A DNA stretch of 64,000 bases from Acestrorhynchus altus (GCA_034509495.1 CM067520.1:25531340-25595339), one strand, 5' to 3'. Shown: positions 11,393-21,654, numbered from the stretch's first letter. Notes: generated by a model from the sequence alone, not told the origin. Program-made: numbers and translations.

Positions 11393-12055
11393 GTTGTTTG
11401 TGTGTGTGTGTTGCCTTTTTTCTCTTGACCTCTTTTGTTCTTTTATCTTTTTCCACTGTTCCTTCAAAAGCCTGAAGAACGTGTACCAGAGTGTGGAGAG
11501 ACACTACAGAGACAGAGATGATGATACAATATTTCAGTCGGTTCCCCTTTGAAAATAAAACACTGTAGAACAATGTCAGTAAATACCGCAGTATAAATAG
11601 AATATTGTAGCTTTTGTAGTTTTTACACGCTTTGAAAAAGCCTGCTGAACATTTCACACGAGTCAACCTGCAGAGCTGGTCTACAGTTCTCCAGTAAACC
11701 CTAATCCCACACCTTCTACTCCAGACCCCGTTAGAACAGACGCAGGTCGGAGAAGATTTTCTCATTCTGAAGAAAGAAGTTGAGATCTTTTGAGATGGTT
11801 TGAAGAACAAATGTTCAATTCCATGTGCAGCACACCTGATTTAACACCACTAGCACTGATTTGCCAAAAACGGGTGATCAGGGGAACTTATAAAAATAAA
11901 TGCTAGACTCCACGAGAGAACATTGGGAGATCTTTAATAGACACAGTGATGGAGAACATCTTTCTGTAGGAATGTCATCAGTGTTTATTGTAATATTAGT
12001 GTTTTGCTGAGGGAATAAACACATACTGTCCACCTGAGATTTACATTCTCATTTA
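11262..12055. other. (GT)n tract and unassigned sequence; no gene
   Basis: GT tracts lie at 11361-11390 and 11398-11412. The 152-residue minus-strand open frame at 11352-11810 runs into the GT tract and has no recognisable domain. Confidence 0.5.
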
Positions 12056-12056
12056 C

Positions 12057-12530
12057 TCAGGGGCCCTCAGTGTCACTGCTGGACCGAGAACAGTCCACCA
12101 ACCAGAAATGTCCAGCCGACAGTGTCCTGTGAGCAGCGTCCTGTGAGCAGCGTCCTGTGAGCACTGATGAAGGACTAGAGGACGACCAACACAAGCTGTG
12201 CAGAAACAGATGAGCTTCTGTCTCTGACTTTACATCTACAAGGTGGAGACACTCGGTAGGAGTGTCACAATAAGAGAGTGGACAGTGGTGGACCTTGGTG
12301 TTCAAGCTCCTCCAGCAGCACTGCTGTGTCTGATCCACTCCGTACCAGCAACACACTAACACACCACCACCATGTCGGTGTGACTGCAGTGCTGAGAATG
12401 ACCCACCACCCACATCATAGCTGTTCCGTGGTGGTCCTGTGGGGTCCTGATCATTGAAGATCATCAGAACTACAAGGTGCCGCTGTCCGGTCAGTGGAGC
12501 TGATATAATGGACAGTGAGTGTAGAATGGT
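12057..12530. mobile_element. Family B element, nearly complete
   Basis: It contains 'cactgctggaccgagaacag', 'gaaacagatgagcttctgtc', 'tctacaaggtggagacactc' and the arm 'gtgactgcagtgctgagaat'. 'agcagcgtcctgtg' is present in two tandem copies near 12130. The 167-residue open frame here is element-derived. Confidence 0.8.
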
Positions 12531-12584
12531 TGATGGATGTATAGTGTATGCTAATGGCATGGTTGGAATTTCCTCCCACTTTCA

Positions 12585-12628
12585 AACACACACACACACA
12601 CTCACACACACACACACACACACACACG
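12585..12628. repeat. (AC)n microsatellite
   Basis: About 20 AC units with one CTC interruption. Confidence 0.95.
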
Positions 12629-12774
12629 TCCTCTGCTGGAGTCTGCATCGGCGCTGAAGGTCTTTGATAAAGTCAAATCCGAGACTGGAAGTGAAAGAAC
12701 CAATCAGGAATGAAACCCCAGAACCTGTGGAACAGACAGAAAGGAAGAAAGAAATGCTTTGCAATATTATTAGG

Positions 12775-12778
<4 letters not shown>

Positions 12779-12822
<44 letters not shown>

Positions 12823-12850
12823 TTGAGAGAGAGAGAAAAGAGAGAGAGAA
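12779..12850. repeat. (AG)n microsatellite
   Basis: Long AG tract with a few CAG and TTG interruptions. Confidence 0.95.
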
Positions 12851-13430
12851 TCCACTGCAGAACTCTATTTTTCTTTTTACATTTCAAATGATTCTTTGTT
12901 ATTTCAGACTCGGTTCATTTCCATTCATCCTCTCTTTCTTGTCTTTGTCTTGTTTTGTTGTCATGGCAAACAGGACGTTGAACATTGGTTTGAGCTCAAA
13001 GCAGCCCTAGATCTCTGCCGTCGTAAAAGGTGAGGGCTCAGGATTGGATGCAGTGCCTAGAGGTCAAGGGCTGAATACTGAAAGCTCTGAGGGACAGAAG
13101 GTCTTCTCTTCTGCTGCTCTTTACAGCACTCAGACCGTCCTCAGGTCCTGCAGCAACACTGAAAGTGCCTGTCTGCGTTTGTCTGTGATTTGACAGCAGA
13201 CCTCTGTGCTGCTTCTGGAGCTCCTGCTTTAATCTGGCACCACAATGTGAACCAAATTCACAAAAACCTGAGGACTGGATGCTGACACAGCTATGGGCTC
13301 AAAAGTCTGAATCAGACTGTAGACCAAGAACCTTCTGCCCAAAACTGACCGCAAACCAATCAGATTCTGTTTAATCTGGATTATATGAAATATGATGATG
13401 TTTTTTCATTTTTATTTTGAATAGAGACCA
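12851..13430. other. No gene; unassigned sequence
   Basis: No coding frame and no repeat family recognised. Confidence 0.5.
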
Positions 13431-13575
13431 GATTTGAGAGAGAGAGAGACAGAGAGAGAGAGACAGACAGAGAGGGAGAGAGGGAGCACAGAGGCAGAGA
13501 GAGAGAGACACAGAGAGAGAGACAGACAGAGAGAGAGAGAGAGAGACAGACAGAGAGGAGAGAGAGACACAGACA

Positions 13576-13607
<32 letters not shown>

Positions 13608-13714
13608 CAGACAGAGAGAGACAGAGAGAGAGAGACAGAGATAGAGAGAGAGAGAAGACACACAGAGATGAGAGAGAGAGAGAGAGACACACACACAGAG
13701 AGAGAGAGAGAGTG
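13431..13714. repeat. Purine-rich (GA)n/(GACA)n array
   Basis: About 280 bp of GAGAGA mixed with 'gagacaga' units. It is open in several frames on both strands only because it is low complexity. Confidence 0.95.
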
Positions 13715-14276
13715 TCTGCAGTGTATTAATGTATGTATAGTGTCAGTTAAAGTGTAAACACTCTTTATTACTCAGGTATTTTTTTATCTTTATTCTTATT
13801 TTTACTTTCTTCTCTTTTACTGCTGCGAGGGACTCACTCACCCTCACATCTGTGTCACGTGATGAGAGAATAAAACGTGATTTGAGTTGAATTGACAAGT
13901 AATATTTATACGTATAAATAAATCATTTATAAATAACATGAATAAATAGAATTCGGGTTGTTTTGCTTTTATTATTAAACATATCATTGCATTTCAGCTC
14001 AAAACGCTCTGGACGATCATGTTTAACCCAGTTTAGTCATTATATACAAAAATGTTAAATTCATGTTGTATGCACTTACTGTGTTTTTACTTTATCTCAA
14101 ATGAAGACAAATTTAAGTCAACTGAAAAATTACTGTCTGATCTGTTTCTCAAAATGTCCCACAGAGGAGAGATTTTCTTTTGTTATTATTAAAAAGAAGT
14201 CAAAGTCCGATAAAGTACCGTAGATCCGGAACCGAGTCCAGGTCTGGTTCAGCACTGTTAGCTGAGACGTGAGCCA
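13715..14276. other. No gene; AT-rich unassigned sequence
   Basis: Nothing recognisable. Confidence 0.5.
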
Positions 14277-14530
14277 TTAACCCTGTCTCTTTCTCTTCCT
14301 CTCACTCAAACTCTCTGTCGCTCCTCCCTTCTCTCTCCCCCTCTCCCACCTCCCCTCTCCCTCTGTGTCCCCTGCTGTTCTCCACCTTTTCGCTGATTCA
14401 TTATCACTGCCTGTCTGCTGCCCTCTGCTCAGTTTGATCTCACCACCTGACCCTTTCTTTAGCTTTTCTTTTAACACTCTTTTTTTTTCCACCATCATTC
14501 CAAGAGCTGTCTCCGTCCTTCCCTCCACTC
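14277..14530. repeat. Pyrimidine-rich stretch
   Basis: The + strand is strongly C/T-biased ('ctctctccccctctcccacc') without a fixed period. The open frames on both strands have no domain. Confidence 0.6.
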
Positions 14531-14734
14531 CTTTTGTTAAGTGGATGTGCCCTTGGGGTGTCTACAACCAAACGAAGCCCAATGAAGCTGCAGTCATGGA
14601 TCGTTTCATTTTACACTGATATGAATTTAATGGGATGTTTCGGTCTCTGGTGGAGATTTGTAACAAGTTTATTGAAGGTCTAAACGAAAATAAGTCATTA
14701 ATATTAAATTGAAGGGATGAAGTTTATTGGGGAA

Positions 14735-15475
14735 AGGTGGTTCTAGAACCCTATTGGGCCTCTAGTCTGGATACAAGGTTCTGTATAATTTATCCTGCAG
14801 CACATTTAAATGCTTGATTGGTGTTAAATCTGGTGATCAGGAGGACAAAGGGAGTGTTGCAATCTGACGGAGACATTCCTGAGAAGCCCTTGCCGTGTGG
14901 GAGCGTTATCCTGCTGAAAATGGCCGCTGCCAAGTCCCTGCCACCATTGAAAAGGCATATGTTGCAGGACCGCTGTACATCGGTGAGCTGCTAGTGTCCC
15001 TCATTTCACTACATGGGGTGACGGACTGTCATTCGTGATGCTCCCCAGATCATCACACCAGCAGTTGGGGCAGTGTGTCCTCCACAAGCAAGGTGGGATT
15101 GAAGGGCTCAAGACCTCCATACGCGCGAATGTGGACGTTGTCGGATCCCAAACAGAACCTGGATTTATCACTAATGATGGTTCTAGTCTATAGCAGCCCA
15201 GGTTTCTCGTTCACTAGCTGCTAACGAAGGTGATGGTGGCTTGGTCAGAACAACCTAGATGGTGGCAGTTCATCAAAATAGCCTGCTTCTCCCAGACCAA
15301 TGATGCGTCTCGTCTCGAAGTCTGTCAACTGGGCAAAATGTCTTTGGGTCATTCGTTTCAACCGGTGACCGTCTCCTCATTTATAATGTCTCTGGCTTTA
15401 CGGTGGGAAGCAGTTTGCTTAATGGTCGGCTTCGGCCATCCATTACATCATATGTTTGCCGGTCAATGATCAGCG
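14735..15475 (-). pseudogene. Mariner/Tc1-like transposase fossil
   Basis: On the minus strand the sequence near 14910 reads FQQDNAPTRQGLLRNVS, the same catalytic-Asp block as at 3465. The family end 'attgggcctctagtctgg' lies near 14753. 'DPDNVHIRAYGG' near 15130 is read in the same direction. Many stops and frameshifts make it non-functional. Confidence 0.7.
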
Positions 15476-16160
15476 TTGTTTTATAGGAAAAAATGAAAAA
15501 CAAATAAGTGTCCTTTCAGCATGCCTCCGTCAAAAGCGGATGAACAACGCAGTGGCAGCGTCACGTCACGTCAGATCCACTGTGAATCACGATTATCGAT
15601 AATCCTAAAAAATCAGCTGTCCCCAAAGTTACAACAAATCAGGGAAAGTCCAGCTGTGTTAAAGCGGTGCAAGCTTTTAATGAAGCGTTTGATACAGATG
15701 TTCACATATTGACCCTCTGGATCCCGGTAGGTTTAAAACATGGTGACGACTGGAAAGTGACGTAGGGCTGCTGTCTTCTACAGGTGCTGCCAGGCGCGGA
15801 AGAGCGAGGCTCTTAATATTTCACAACCATACAATAATATGTGGCGTTAAATTGCAAAAATATTAAAATAGTTATTTATTGAAAGGAATTATTTTAAGTG
15901 TTCCTACAATAATACCGATGATCGGGATCATTTTGGACATGATGAGAGAGACAGTGAAACTTTGGACAGGATAAAACTTCTTCCTCGGAAACGTCTGGTA
16001 GAAATGTCATATTAGTGCTGTTCAGAAATAGTCTGTAATATGTGTTATTGTGAACCTAGGCTGTTGTGGTCTGTGTTATTGATTACACATTTATCTGGAG
16101 GCTTTCGAATAATGATTACTCGTTTACTGTATTATGACCCATTTATATATGTAGCTAACA
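15476..16160. other. No gene; unassigned sequence
   Basis: Mixed composition with some CpG near 15530-15600 and no recognised repeat or coding domain. Confidence 0.45.
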
Positions 16161-16169
16161 TTCCTAAAA

Positions 16170-16205
16170 CTTGTTTGTGTGTGTGTGTGTGTGTGTGTTT
16201 GTGTG
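16170..16205. repeat. (GT)n microsatellite
   Basis: About 15 GT units. From 16206 to 16670 the sequence is unassigned, with a short CpG-containing part near 16300. Confidence 0.95.
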
Positions 16206-16736
16206 TCTTTTCTTTCAGCTGCCAATACGCGTCCCCTTCCCCCCGTCCCCCCTTTCAGAAATGGTTCCTTATTGGCCCGTGTTGCGTTTTTGAAAGTCCC
16301 GTCCATCGATCGGCCGCTTTGATTGAATTAAGGCTCCCCATGTGAGAACAAAAATCCATCTGTAGGGCGATGCAGGACAGTGACATTTTTACACTGCGGC
16401 TGATCCAATGAGGATGGGCCAGGCGCAGGAAAGCGGTACAGTACTGTCAAAGACTTATGAAGGTTTGGGCTGCGAGGGAGAACTACTGGGAGAACAACAG
16501 TCAGGAGACCACACTGAGTTCAGATCTGAGCGTGTGATGAGAAGACGCTGGTAGATCAAGGCGCTTTTTGAACATTCGTCTGACAGGAGTGTTCGTATTA
16601 TTAGAAGCGGTGAAATTAACAGAAGGCTGGTAATAGTAGCAGTGTCGTTTTGTAGAACGCAGGCATATAGTTTAGTCTAATGGCACTCTTGTTGTTATTT
16701 ATTTGGGGTGCTAAGTCATTCACTAGTCAGTACACA

Positions 16737-16885
16737 CTAGGGGGCAGTGACGTCCCCGGAGTGCCTGGGCAGCAGTTGGGGAGTGAAGTTCTCAAGGGCA
16801 CTTCACTCATGTCCTGCCAGTTCAGGGAATTGAACTGGCAACCTTCTAGTCATGAGGCTGGTTCCTAACAACCATTGCTGCCCCC
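16737..16885 (-). mobile_element. tRNA-derived SINE
   Basis: On the minus strand it starts 'gggggcagcaatggttg' and contains a B-box-like 'gttcaattcc', then 'aagtgcccttgagaac' and 'cccaactgctgcccaggc', as in common teleost tRNA SINEs. It is not a functional tRNA gene because no cloverleaf is kept. Confidence 0.6.
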
Positions 16886-16914
16886 TGTGGTTAATATGCA
16901 GGGGAGGAGTGTCT

Positions 16915-17030
16915 AATCAGTGGACAGTGAGTGGACACAGGTGTTCAAACACTCCAGAAGCACTGCTGTGTCTGATCCAGTCATACCAGCACAACACACA
17001 CTAACACCATCACCAGATCAAGATTTGAAC
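16915..17030. mobile_element. Family B arm fragment
   Basis: 'gtggacagtgagtggacaca', 'aacactccagaagcactg' and 'accagcacaacacacactaa' match the right arm at 42090-42180. Confidence 0.65.
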
Positions 17031-17061
17031 ACTTGAACAAGGGGTGTGACGTGACAGTATG

Positions 17062-17090
17062 ATGTGTGTGTGTGTGTGTGTGTGTGTGCA
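17062..17090. repeat. (GT)n microsatellite
   Basis: About 14 GT units. Confidence 0.95.
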
Positions 17091-17219
17091 CTGAGGACAA
17101 ATTCTTGGCGTGTGTGGGGGAGGGGTTTGAACCACGCATTGATTGCACATTTTTGAGTTTGAGATGACCTGCAGCTTTTTAATGTGTAAGCAGGGGCATC
17201 GGAGGGTGGGGAAAGGTGG

Positions 17220-17435
17220 TCCTGCATGTTTGGTGGGCACTGTAAGGAAAAGGGATGGGTCCTAAGGGATCAGTTGTGGGAAGACCAACTTCACCAGTTG
17301 GAACAACTGGAACAGACCATGGATGGAAAGTGGGGTCCTGTGCAGATCCGTGCAATACGCTGCACTGAATCAGGTATCGCCATTTTTCATGCCACTGTGA
17401 CAACAAAGCACTTGAATGTGACATGCTCATAATTC
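17220..17435 (+). mobile_element. Possible LINE 3'-end fragment
   Basis: 'tgccactgtgacaacaaagc' followed by 'acttgaatgtgac' resembles the end of fish LINEs and 'ctcactgtcaccacaaagtg' near 6255. The upstream part is not recognised. Confidence 0.3.
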
Positions 17436-17439
17436 CGAC

Positions 17440-17668
17440 TTCACAAGGAGGATTTTCCGATCTTAGTGACGGCAGCATAGAGAGAGCTTTGGGAAACACT
17501 TGCAAAACTGGAATTCCTAAAGTTAGGTTTCTTAATTGTTTGAAAAATCATCAGCATTAATACGTTCATCCCAGATCTGTTACCTTCTTTTCCACCCTCT
17601 GCTGTCCTCCTGTCCGTGCCACGGACTTCTGTATAATCCACTTTCCTCCTCACACGCCTCCCACCTGT

Positions 17669-17708
<40 letters not shown>

Positions 17709-18029
17709 ACATCTCACACACTTCTTCCCTGTCCACTCATTTGTCCCTCTTTTGTGCTCTTCCGCCTCGTGTCTTTTCTCTTTTCCTGTCCGTTTCTCTT
17801 CTCTTCCTCTCTCCTGTCCTCTCTCCTCCTCCTCCTTGCCCGTTCTCCTCCTCTCCGCTCTGCTCACTCCTCCAGCTATGGGGCTGTGACCAAGGGAGAG
17901 AGAGAGGAGAAAGGAGCGCTTGAGTGGAGGAGCGCGAGAATGAATGGAAGAGCGACAAAGAGTGGAGAGGGAGAGGGTCAGATTAAATCCCTCCATCTGA
18001 GATTCTGCCTCTGAACACAGACCCACCCT

Positions 18030-18078
<49 letters not shown>

Positions 18079-18114
18079 ACCCTCACTTTCTTCCCCCACA
18101 GCACAGAGCTGCAA

Positions 18115-18151
<37 letters not shown>

Positions 18152-18179
18152 CACCACACTCTGGGATTGACTTTATTTT

Positions 18180-18200
<21 letters not shown>
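17440..18200 (+). promoter_or_regulatory. Upstream region and probable promoter of c1ql1
   Basis: This lies 5' of the gene and consists of an (AC)n tract (17672-17706), a C/T-rich segment (17750-17870), a purine-rich segment (17880-17980) and CT tracts at 18031-18074 and 18115-18150. I see no clear TATA box at a fixed distance from a start site. GA/CT tracts are common in TATA-less promoters. The transcription start cannot be placed from sequence alone, so promoter status is inferred from position. Confidence 0.4.
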
Positions 18201-18214
<14 letters not shown>

Positions 18215-18300
18215 CGGGGATTCAGGAGGCGTGCAAGACTCCAGTCTCTTCTCCAGTCCAGCAAAGCCAAAGAGAGCCAGCCAGGAGCAAGGTGTGAGGA

Positions 18301-18346
<46 letters not shown>

Positions 18347-18348
18347 AG
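18183..18348. repeat. (GT)n and (AG)n tracts in the 5' leader or core promoter
   Basis: A GT tract at 18183-18212 and an AG tract at 18302-18343 flank about 90 bp of unique sequence. Overlapping open frames on both strands are low-complexity artefacts. Confidence 0.9.
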
Positions 18349-18403
18349 AGAGGAAGAGTGCGCTGGGAAGCGTTGGAGTGAGTGTGTGTGTATGTGAGTG
18401 TGT

Positions 18404-18778
18404 ATGTGCGGGTCGCTCTCTCCCTTGCACACTCTTCACTCAGCACACTTCCCGGGAAACCAGAGCCTTCCCAGTTCATCCAGCTTGCGCTTGTCTTCAT
18501 CTCCCTGGGAATCGTCCAGTAGGGATTTTAGAGTCTTTTGCGTGTTGTCTGTCTGTAGCCGGCATGCTCCCATATTTATCCTTTTCTCATCTGGGAGCAG
18601 ACGTCCAGTAGGGATTTTAGAGAGCTTTTGGACTGGTCCATCTACCTTCCACCCAGTCTGCACCTGTCTTCAGCACTCATCCAGCAAGGATCTTAAAGCT
18701 CTTGTCCTTCTCTCCACAATCCTGACTGTCTGTTTTCCAAGACTTCCCAAGACAACTCCTCCTCCAGCAGTTCTCTGA
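18404..18778 (+). other. Possible long upstream ORF in the c1ql1 leader
   Basis: An ATG-initiated frame of 124 codons is open from 18404 to the stop ending at 18778. It is Ser-rich and includes SSSRDFRVF and SSSKDLKAL, translations of the leader repeat. It would be an upstream ORF only if transcription starts before 18404. A shorter one, starting at ATG 18564 and stopping at 18611 (15 codons, MLPYLSFSHL...), overlaps it in another frame. Neither matches a known domain. Confidence 0.3.
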
Positions 18779-18865
18779 CAAGGATTTGAAAGCGTTTTCC
18801 CTCCTTTTTTGTCTCTTTTCCCATTTTTTCCAGTTGACGTCCAGCAAGGACTTAAAAGAGTTATT
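18510..18865 (+). repeat. Five-copy degenerate repeat in the c1ql1 5' leader
   Basis: A motif close to 'tccagcaaggatttaaaagc' followed by a T-rich end occurs at about 18514, 18602, 18680, 18777 and 18838, spaced 61-97 bp. The copies are diverged, and the DNA between them is unrelated apart from C/T richness. Copies 1 and 3 are in one reading frame, copies 4 and 5 in another, each reading roughly (S/T)SKDLKxL. No copy is seen elsewhere in the window. Confidence 0.7.
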
Positions 18866-18929
18866 CGTCACGTCATCGACCCACCCTTTCACCCACTCGG
18901 ACTGTCTCTCAGTCTCCAGATCCCCCTGC

Positions 18930-19570
18930 CCCCTCATCCAGCAGCCAAAATTTCGGCCCCCGGAAGACCCACCCTGGCCGCCCAGCCGCTGCCGCGCCTC
19001 AGCCTGGGCAGGAAGACCCTGGTGGCAGCCGCCGTCGGGGTCATGCTGGTCCTGGTGCTGGTGGTGCTCATCCCGGTCCTAGTCAGCTCTGTGGGTGCTG
19101 ACGGCAGCAGCAGTGGCCACTATGAGATGCTGGGCACTTGCCGCATGGTGTGCGACCCCTACTTGAGCAAAGGGGGTGCCGCCGTGGCCACGGGGACCAC
19201 CAGCACCGGCTCCTCTTCCTCCGCTCAGGCCGAGGCCGAGGCGCTGGCAGCTGACCACAGCAGCACAAACTTGCTCCCACCCTCCACGCTCGTCCAGGGG
19301 CCGCAGGGGAAGCCGGGACGGCCGGGCAAACCGGGACCTCCGGGGCCTCCCGGAGAGCCAGGCCCCCCGGGTCCAATGGGGCCTCCGGGGGACCGAGGGG
19401 ACCGGGGCCGGAGCATCACAGGATCAGGAAGCAATGGAGCTATCAGCACAGTCACCTACAACACACAGCCACGAGTGGCCTTCTATGCGGGACTCAAGAA
19501 CCCGCACGAGGGCTATGAAATCCTCAAGTTCGACGACGTGGTGACCAACCTGGGTGACAACTATGACGGC
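18930..19570. promoter_or_regulatory. GC- and CpG-rich segment over exon 1
   Basis: CpG is frequent ('ccgccgtcggggtc', 'ccgaggccgaggcg', 'ccgggacggccgggc') compared with the CpG-poor flanks. It covers the end of the 5' leader and most of the first coding exon. Part of the GC bias comes from the collagen Gly-Pro codons. An unmethylated CpG island is a reasonable inference. Confidence 0.5.
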
Positions 19571-19684
19571 GTGTCTGGAAAGTTCATCTGCGGCGTACCG
19601 GGCACGTACTTCTTCATCTACCACGTACTGATGAGGGGCGGCGATGGAACCAGCATGTGGGCTGACCTGTGCAAGAACGGGCAG
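19043..19684 (+). CDS. c1ql1: C1q-like protein 1, coding exon 1 (residues 1-214)
   Basis: Secreted C1q/TNF-superfamily protein. Family knowledge: C1QL proteins form trimers and larger oligomers, bind the adhesion GPCR BAI3 (ADGRB3), and C1QL1 shapes climbing-fibre synapses on Purkinje cells. Seen here: hydrophobic signal peptide at 1-17; HYEMLGTCRMVCDPY with Cys33 and Cys37 for oligomer disulfides; Ser/Thr/Ala-rich linker at about 41-79; thirteen Gly-X-Y triplets at 86-124; gC1q domain from about 144, with Cys183 and Cys210. 'STLVQGPQGKPGR' and 'AFYAGLKNPHEGYE' favour C1QL1 over C1QL2, C1QL3 and C1QL4. ATG 19043 is the first in-frame Met, has G at -3 and aligns with the family start; the longer frame from 18809 begins with TTG and is not used. 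The exon ends GGGCAG before the donor GTGAGAG. The assembled protein is 273 residues; mammalian C1QL1 is about 258, the extra length being in the linker. No gene neighbour is visible. Confidence 0.93.
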
Positions 19685-19734
19685 GTGAGAGAGAGAGTCC
19701 TGAAACACGTCTGCCGTGTCTGAGGTTTTTAGTT

Positions 19735-20173
19735 CGGGAAAAAAAAGGCTTTTATCACTCCTTCACTCTCGACTCTGCCCTTCTTCCTCTCAGACTCTTC
19801 CTTTTCTCTCTCTTTCAGATTTTTTTTTCTAGTTGTCCTTTCTTTCTTTCTCTTCATCTCTCTGGCTTTGTCAAAATTTCTCTTTCAGCTTCTGTCATCT
19901 TTCTTTCTGAGTTTCTGTCCTTATTCTCTTTGTTCCATTCTGTTCTTTTCTAGCTTTTTTTTTGCTTTGTTATGGTCTCTCTGTTTTATGTCTTCCTCCT
20001 ACTTTCTATATTTCTTATAAATTTTTCTGTCACTATTTTCCTATTTTCATTCATTCTTTATATCTTTTTTCTTTCTTTCTTTTCATTCTATCATTCTTTG
20101 TCCCTTTTTGCCATTCTTTCTCTTGCTCTGTTGAGCCCTTCTCTTTTCTTCTCCCTATCTTTACCTTTTTCAT

Positions 20174-20257
<84 letters not shown>

Positions 20258-20270
20258 TTTTCTTTCTTTT

Positions 20271-20331
<61 letters not shown>

Positions 20332-20454
20332 TCAGCTTTGTTTTCCATATCTTTGTTGTTCTTTCTCTTTTCATATTTTTTACTTATTTTCACCATTTCA
20401 TCTTTCCTCTTCATGCTTTTGTCGCATCCTTTGGTTGTTCTTTGTCCTCTATTT

Positions 20455-20530
<76 letters not shown>

Positions 20531-20570
20531 AATTTCTCTCTCTCTCTCTCTCTCTCTCTCCATGTGCTCC
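19735..20570 (+). repeat. Pyrimidine-rich tract with two (TTTC)n arrays
   Basis: About 830 bp of the + strand are almost entirely C and T. The pure tetranucleotide arrays lie at 20172-20332 and 20453-20530, and a CT tract at about 20538-20560. The long open frames here (255 residues, Phe/Leu/Ser only) are artefacts. Confidence 0.95.
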
Positions 20571-20654
20571 TGTGTGTATTCATACCATCGCTGCTTCTGT
20601 ACTGAAAAGACAAATGGCTTTGCTTTAAAAAGTAAAAACTTTACAGTAGTTCAC

Positions 20655-20655
<1 letters not shown>

Positions 20656-20712
<57 letters not shown>
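20656..20712. repeat. (GT)n microsatellite
   Basis: About 28 GT units. Positions 20715-20900 after it are unique sequence, possibly conserved non-coding ('ctataattaatctgc'). Confidence 0.96.
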
Positions 20713-20715
<3 letters not shown>

Positions 20716-20929
20716 AGTGTGTGAGATGAAGTCCCGTTACCATGTGTTACTGAGTCCCCCCCTCACCGCACACATACTATTCATGGGGGTCTTTTGTCCC
20801 AATTCGAACCTGGAGCTCCGTCATCGTCTATAATTAATCTGCACAGGCGGCATAAACGGACACAGACTGATCACACACTGATTCAGCTCTTAATACTGTT
20901 ACTGATATTAATAATCATAATATCAACAA

Positions 20930-21012
20930 TAATAACACTAATGATAACAGCAATAAAATAATAATCATCAGCATAACAAGAACAATACTAATACTAATAC
21001 TACTACTACTAC

Positions 21013-21043
<31 letters not shown>

Positions 21044-21160
21044 CATCAGTGCATGTTATTACAGTAGACCAGTGTCCAGTAAAACAGTTAAATCAGTGTT
21101 ATATATATATATGTGTGTGTGTGTGTATGTGTGTGTGTGTGTGTATGTGTATTTAATATA
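20930..21160. repeat. (AAT)n-rich tract and TG/TA tract
   Basis: Imperfect 'aataataataat' runs to 21045. TA and GT runs follow at 21100-21150. Confidence 0.9.
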
Positions 21161-21185
21161 GGCATTTTAACCAAAATACAGACTG

Positions 21186-21650
21186 GTCTACACCCTTAAG
21201 AAAAGGTGTTCTTTAAGGGTTCTGTAGGAAGTGGTTATATATAGAACCGTGATGTTTAAATTAACAGTTTGAATGCTTGGAAATGATCATTCACTTGGCT
21301 TGATGGTCCCGTTGTATGATTATAATATGTCCTCTCTGAGACGTGGTTGTGGTTAGAGGTTATGAATGATGATCTTATTAAATAGACAGATGTGTGAGTG
21401 TTGATTTCAGACAGTTCTGTAAAAATGAGGCTAAATTAAAAGGATGGACAGACCAGTCTGGATGTAGACACTCTTTAAACAACGAGGAGGGGGGTCTTCA
21501 AACCATTTTAATGTGTAAATGGTTGTTTCCCATAATGATGGATGGAGTCTCATACACTACTTAAAGGTCATTCACTATTGTGACTGTTTAGCTCTGTATT
21601 CCAGAGCTGCTGGACACTAAGCTTTGGGCAGTGATGTGACTGTACTGGGT
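21186..21650. other. GGTTCT-type repeat fragment and unassigned sequence
   Basis: 'gtgttctttaagggttctgt' near 21205 and 'agtggttatatatagaacc' resemble the palindromic repeat at 178. No gene is visible in the rest. Confidence 0.4.
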
Positions 21651-21654
21651 GTGT

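Noticed and set aside
13371..13757. Several 94-107 residue frames on both strands
   Set aside because: Purine tandem repeat artefacts.
17580..18104. 174-residue minus-strand frame upstream of c1ql1
   Set aside because: Its length comes from GA- and GT-rich tracts. It overlaps open frames on the other strand and has no domain.
18809..19042. N-terminal 78-residue extension of the c1ql1 frame
   Set aside because: The frame begins at TTG, not ATG. No ATG precedes 19043 in frame, and 19043 matches the family start and signal peptide.
19962..20729. 255- and 186-residue frames over the TTTC arrays
   Set aside because: They translate only a pyrimidine microsatellite (Phe, Leu, Ser) and have no protein character.
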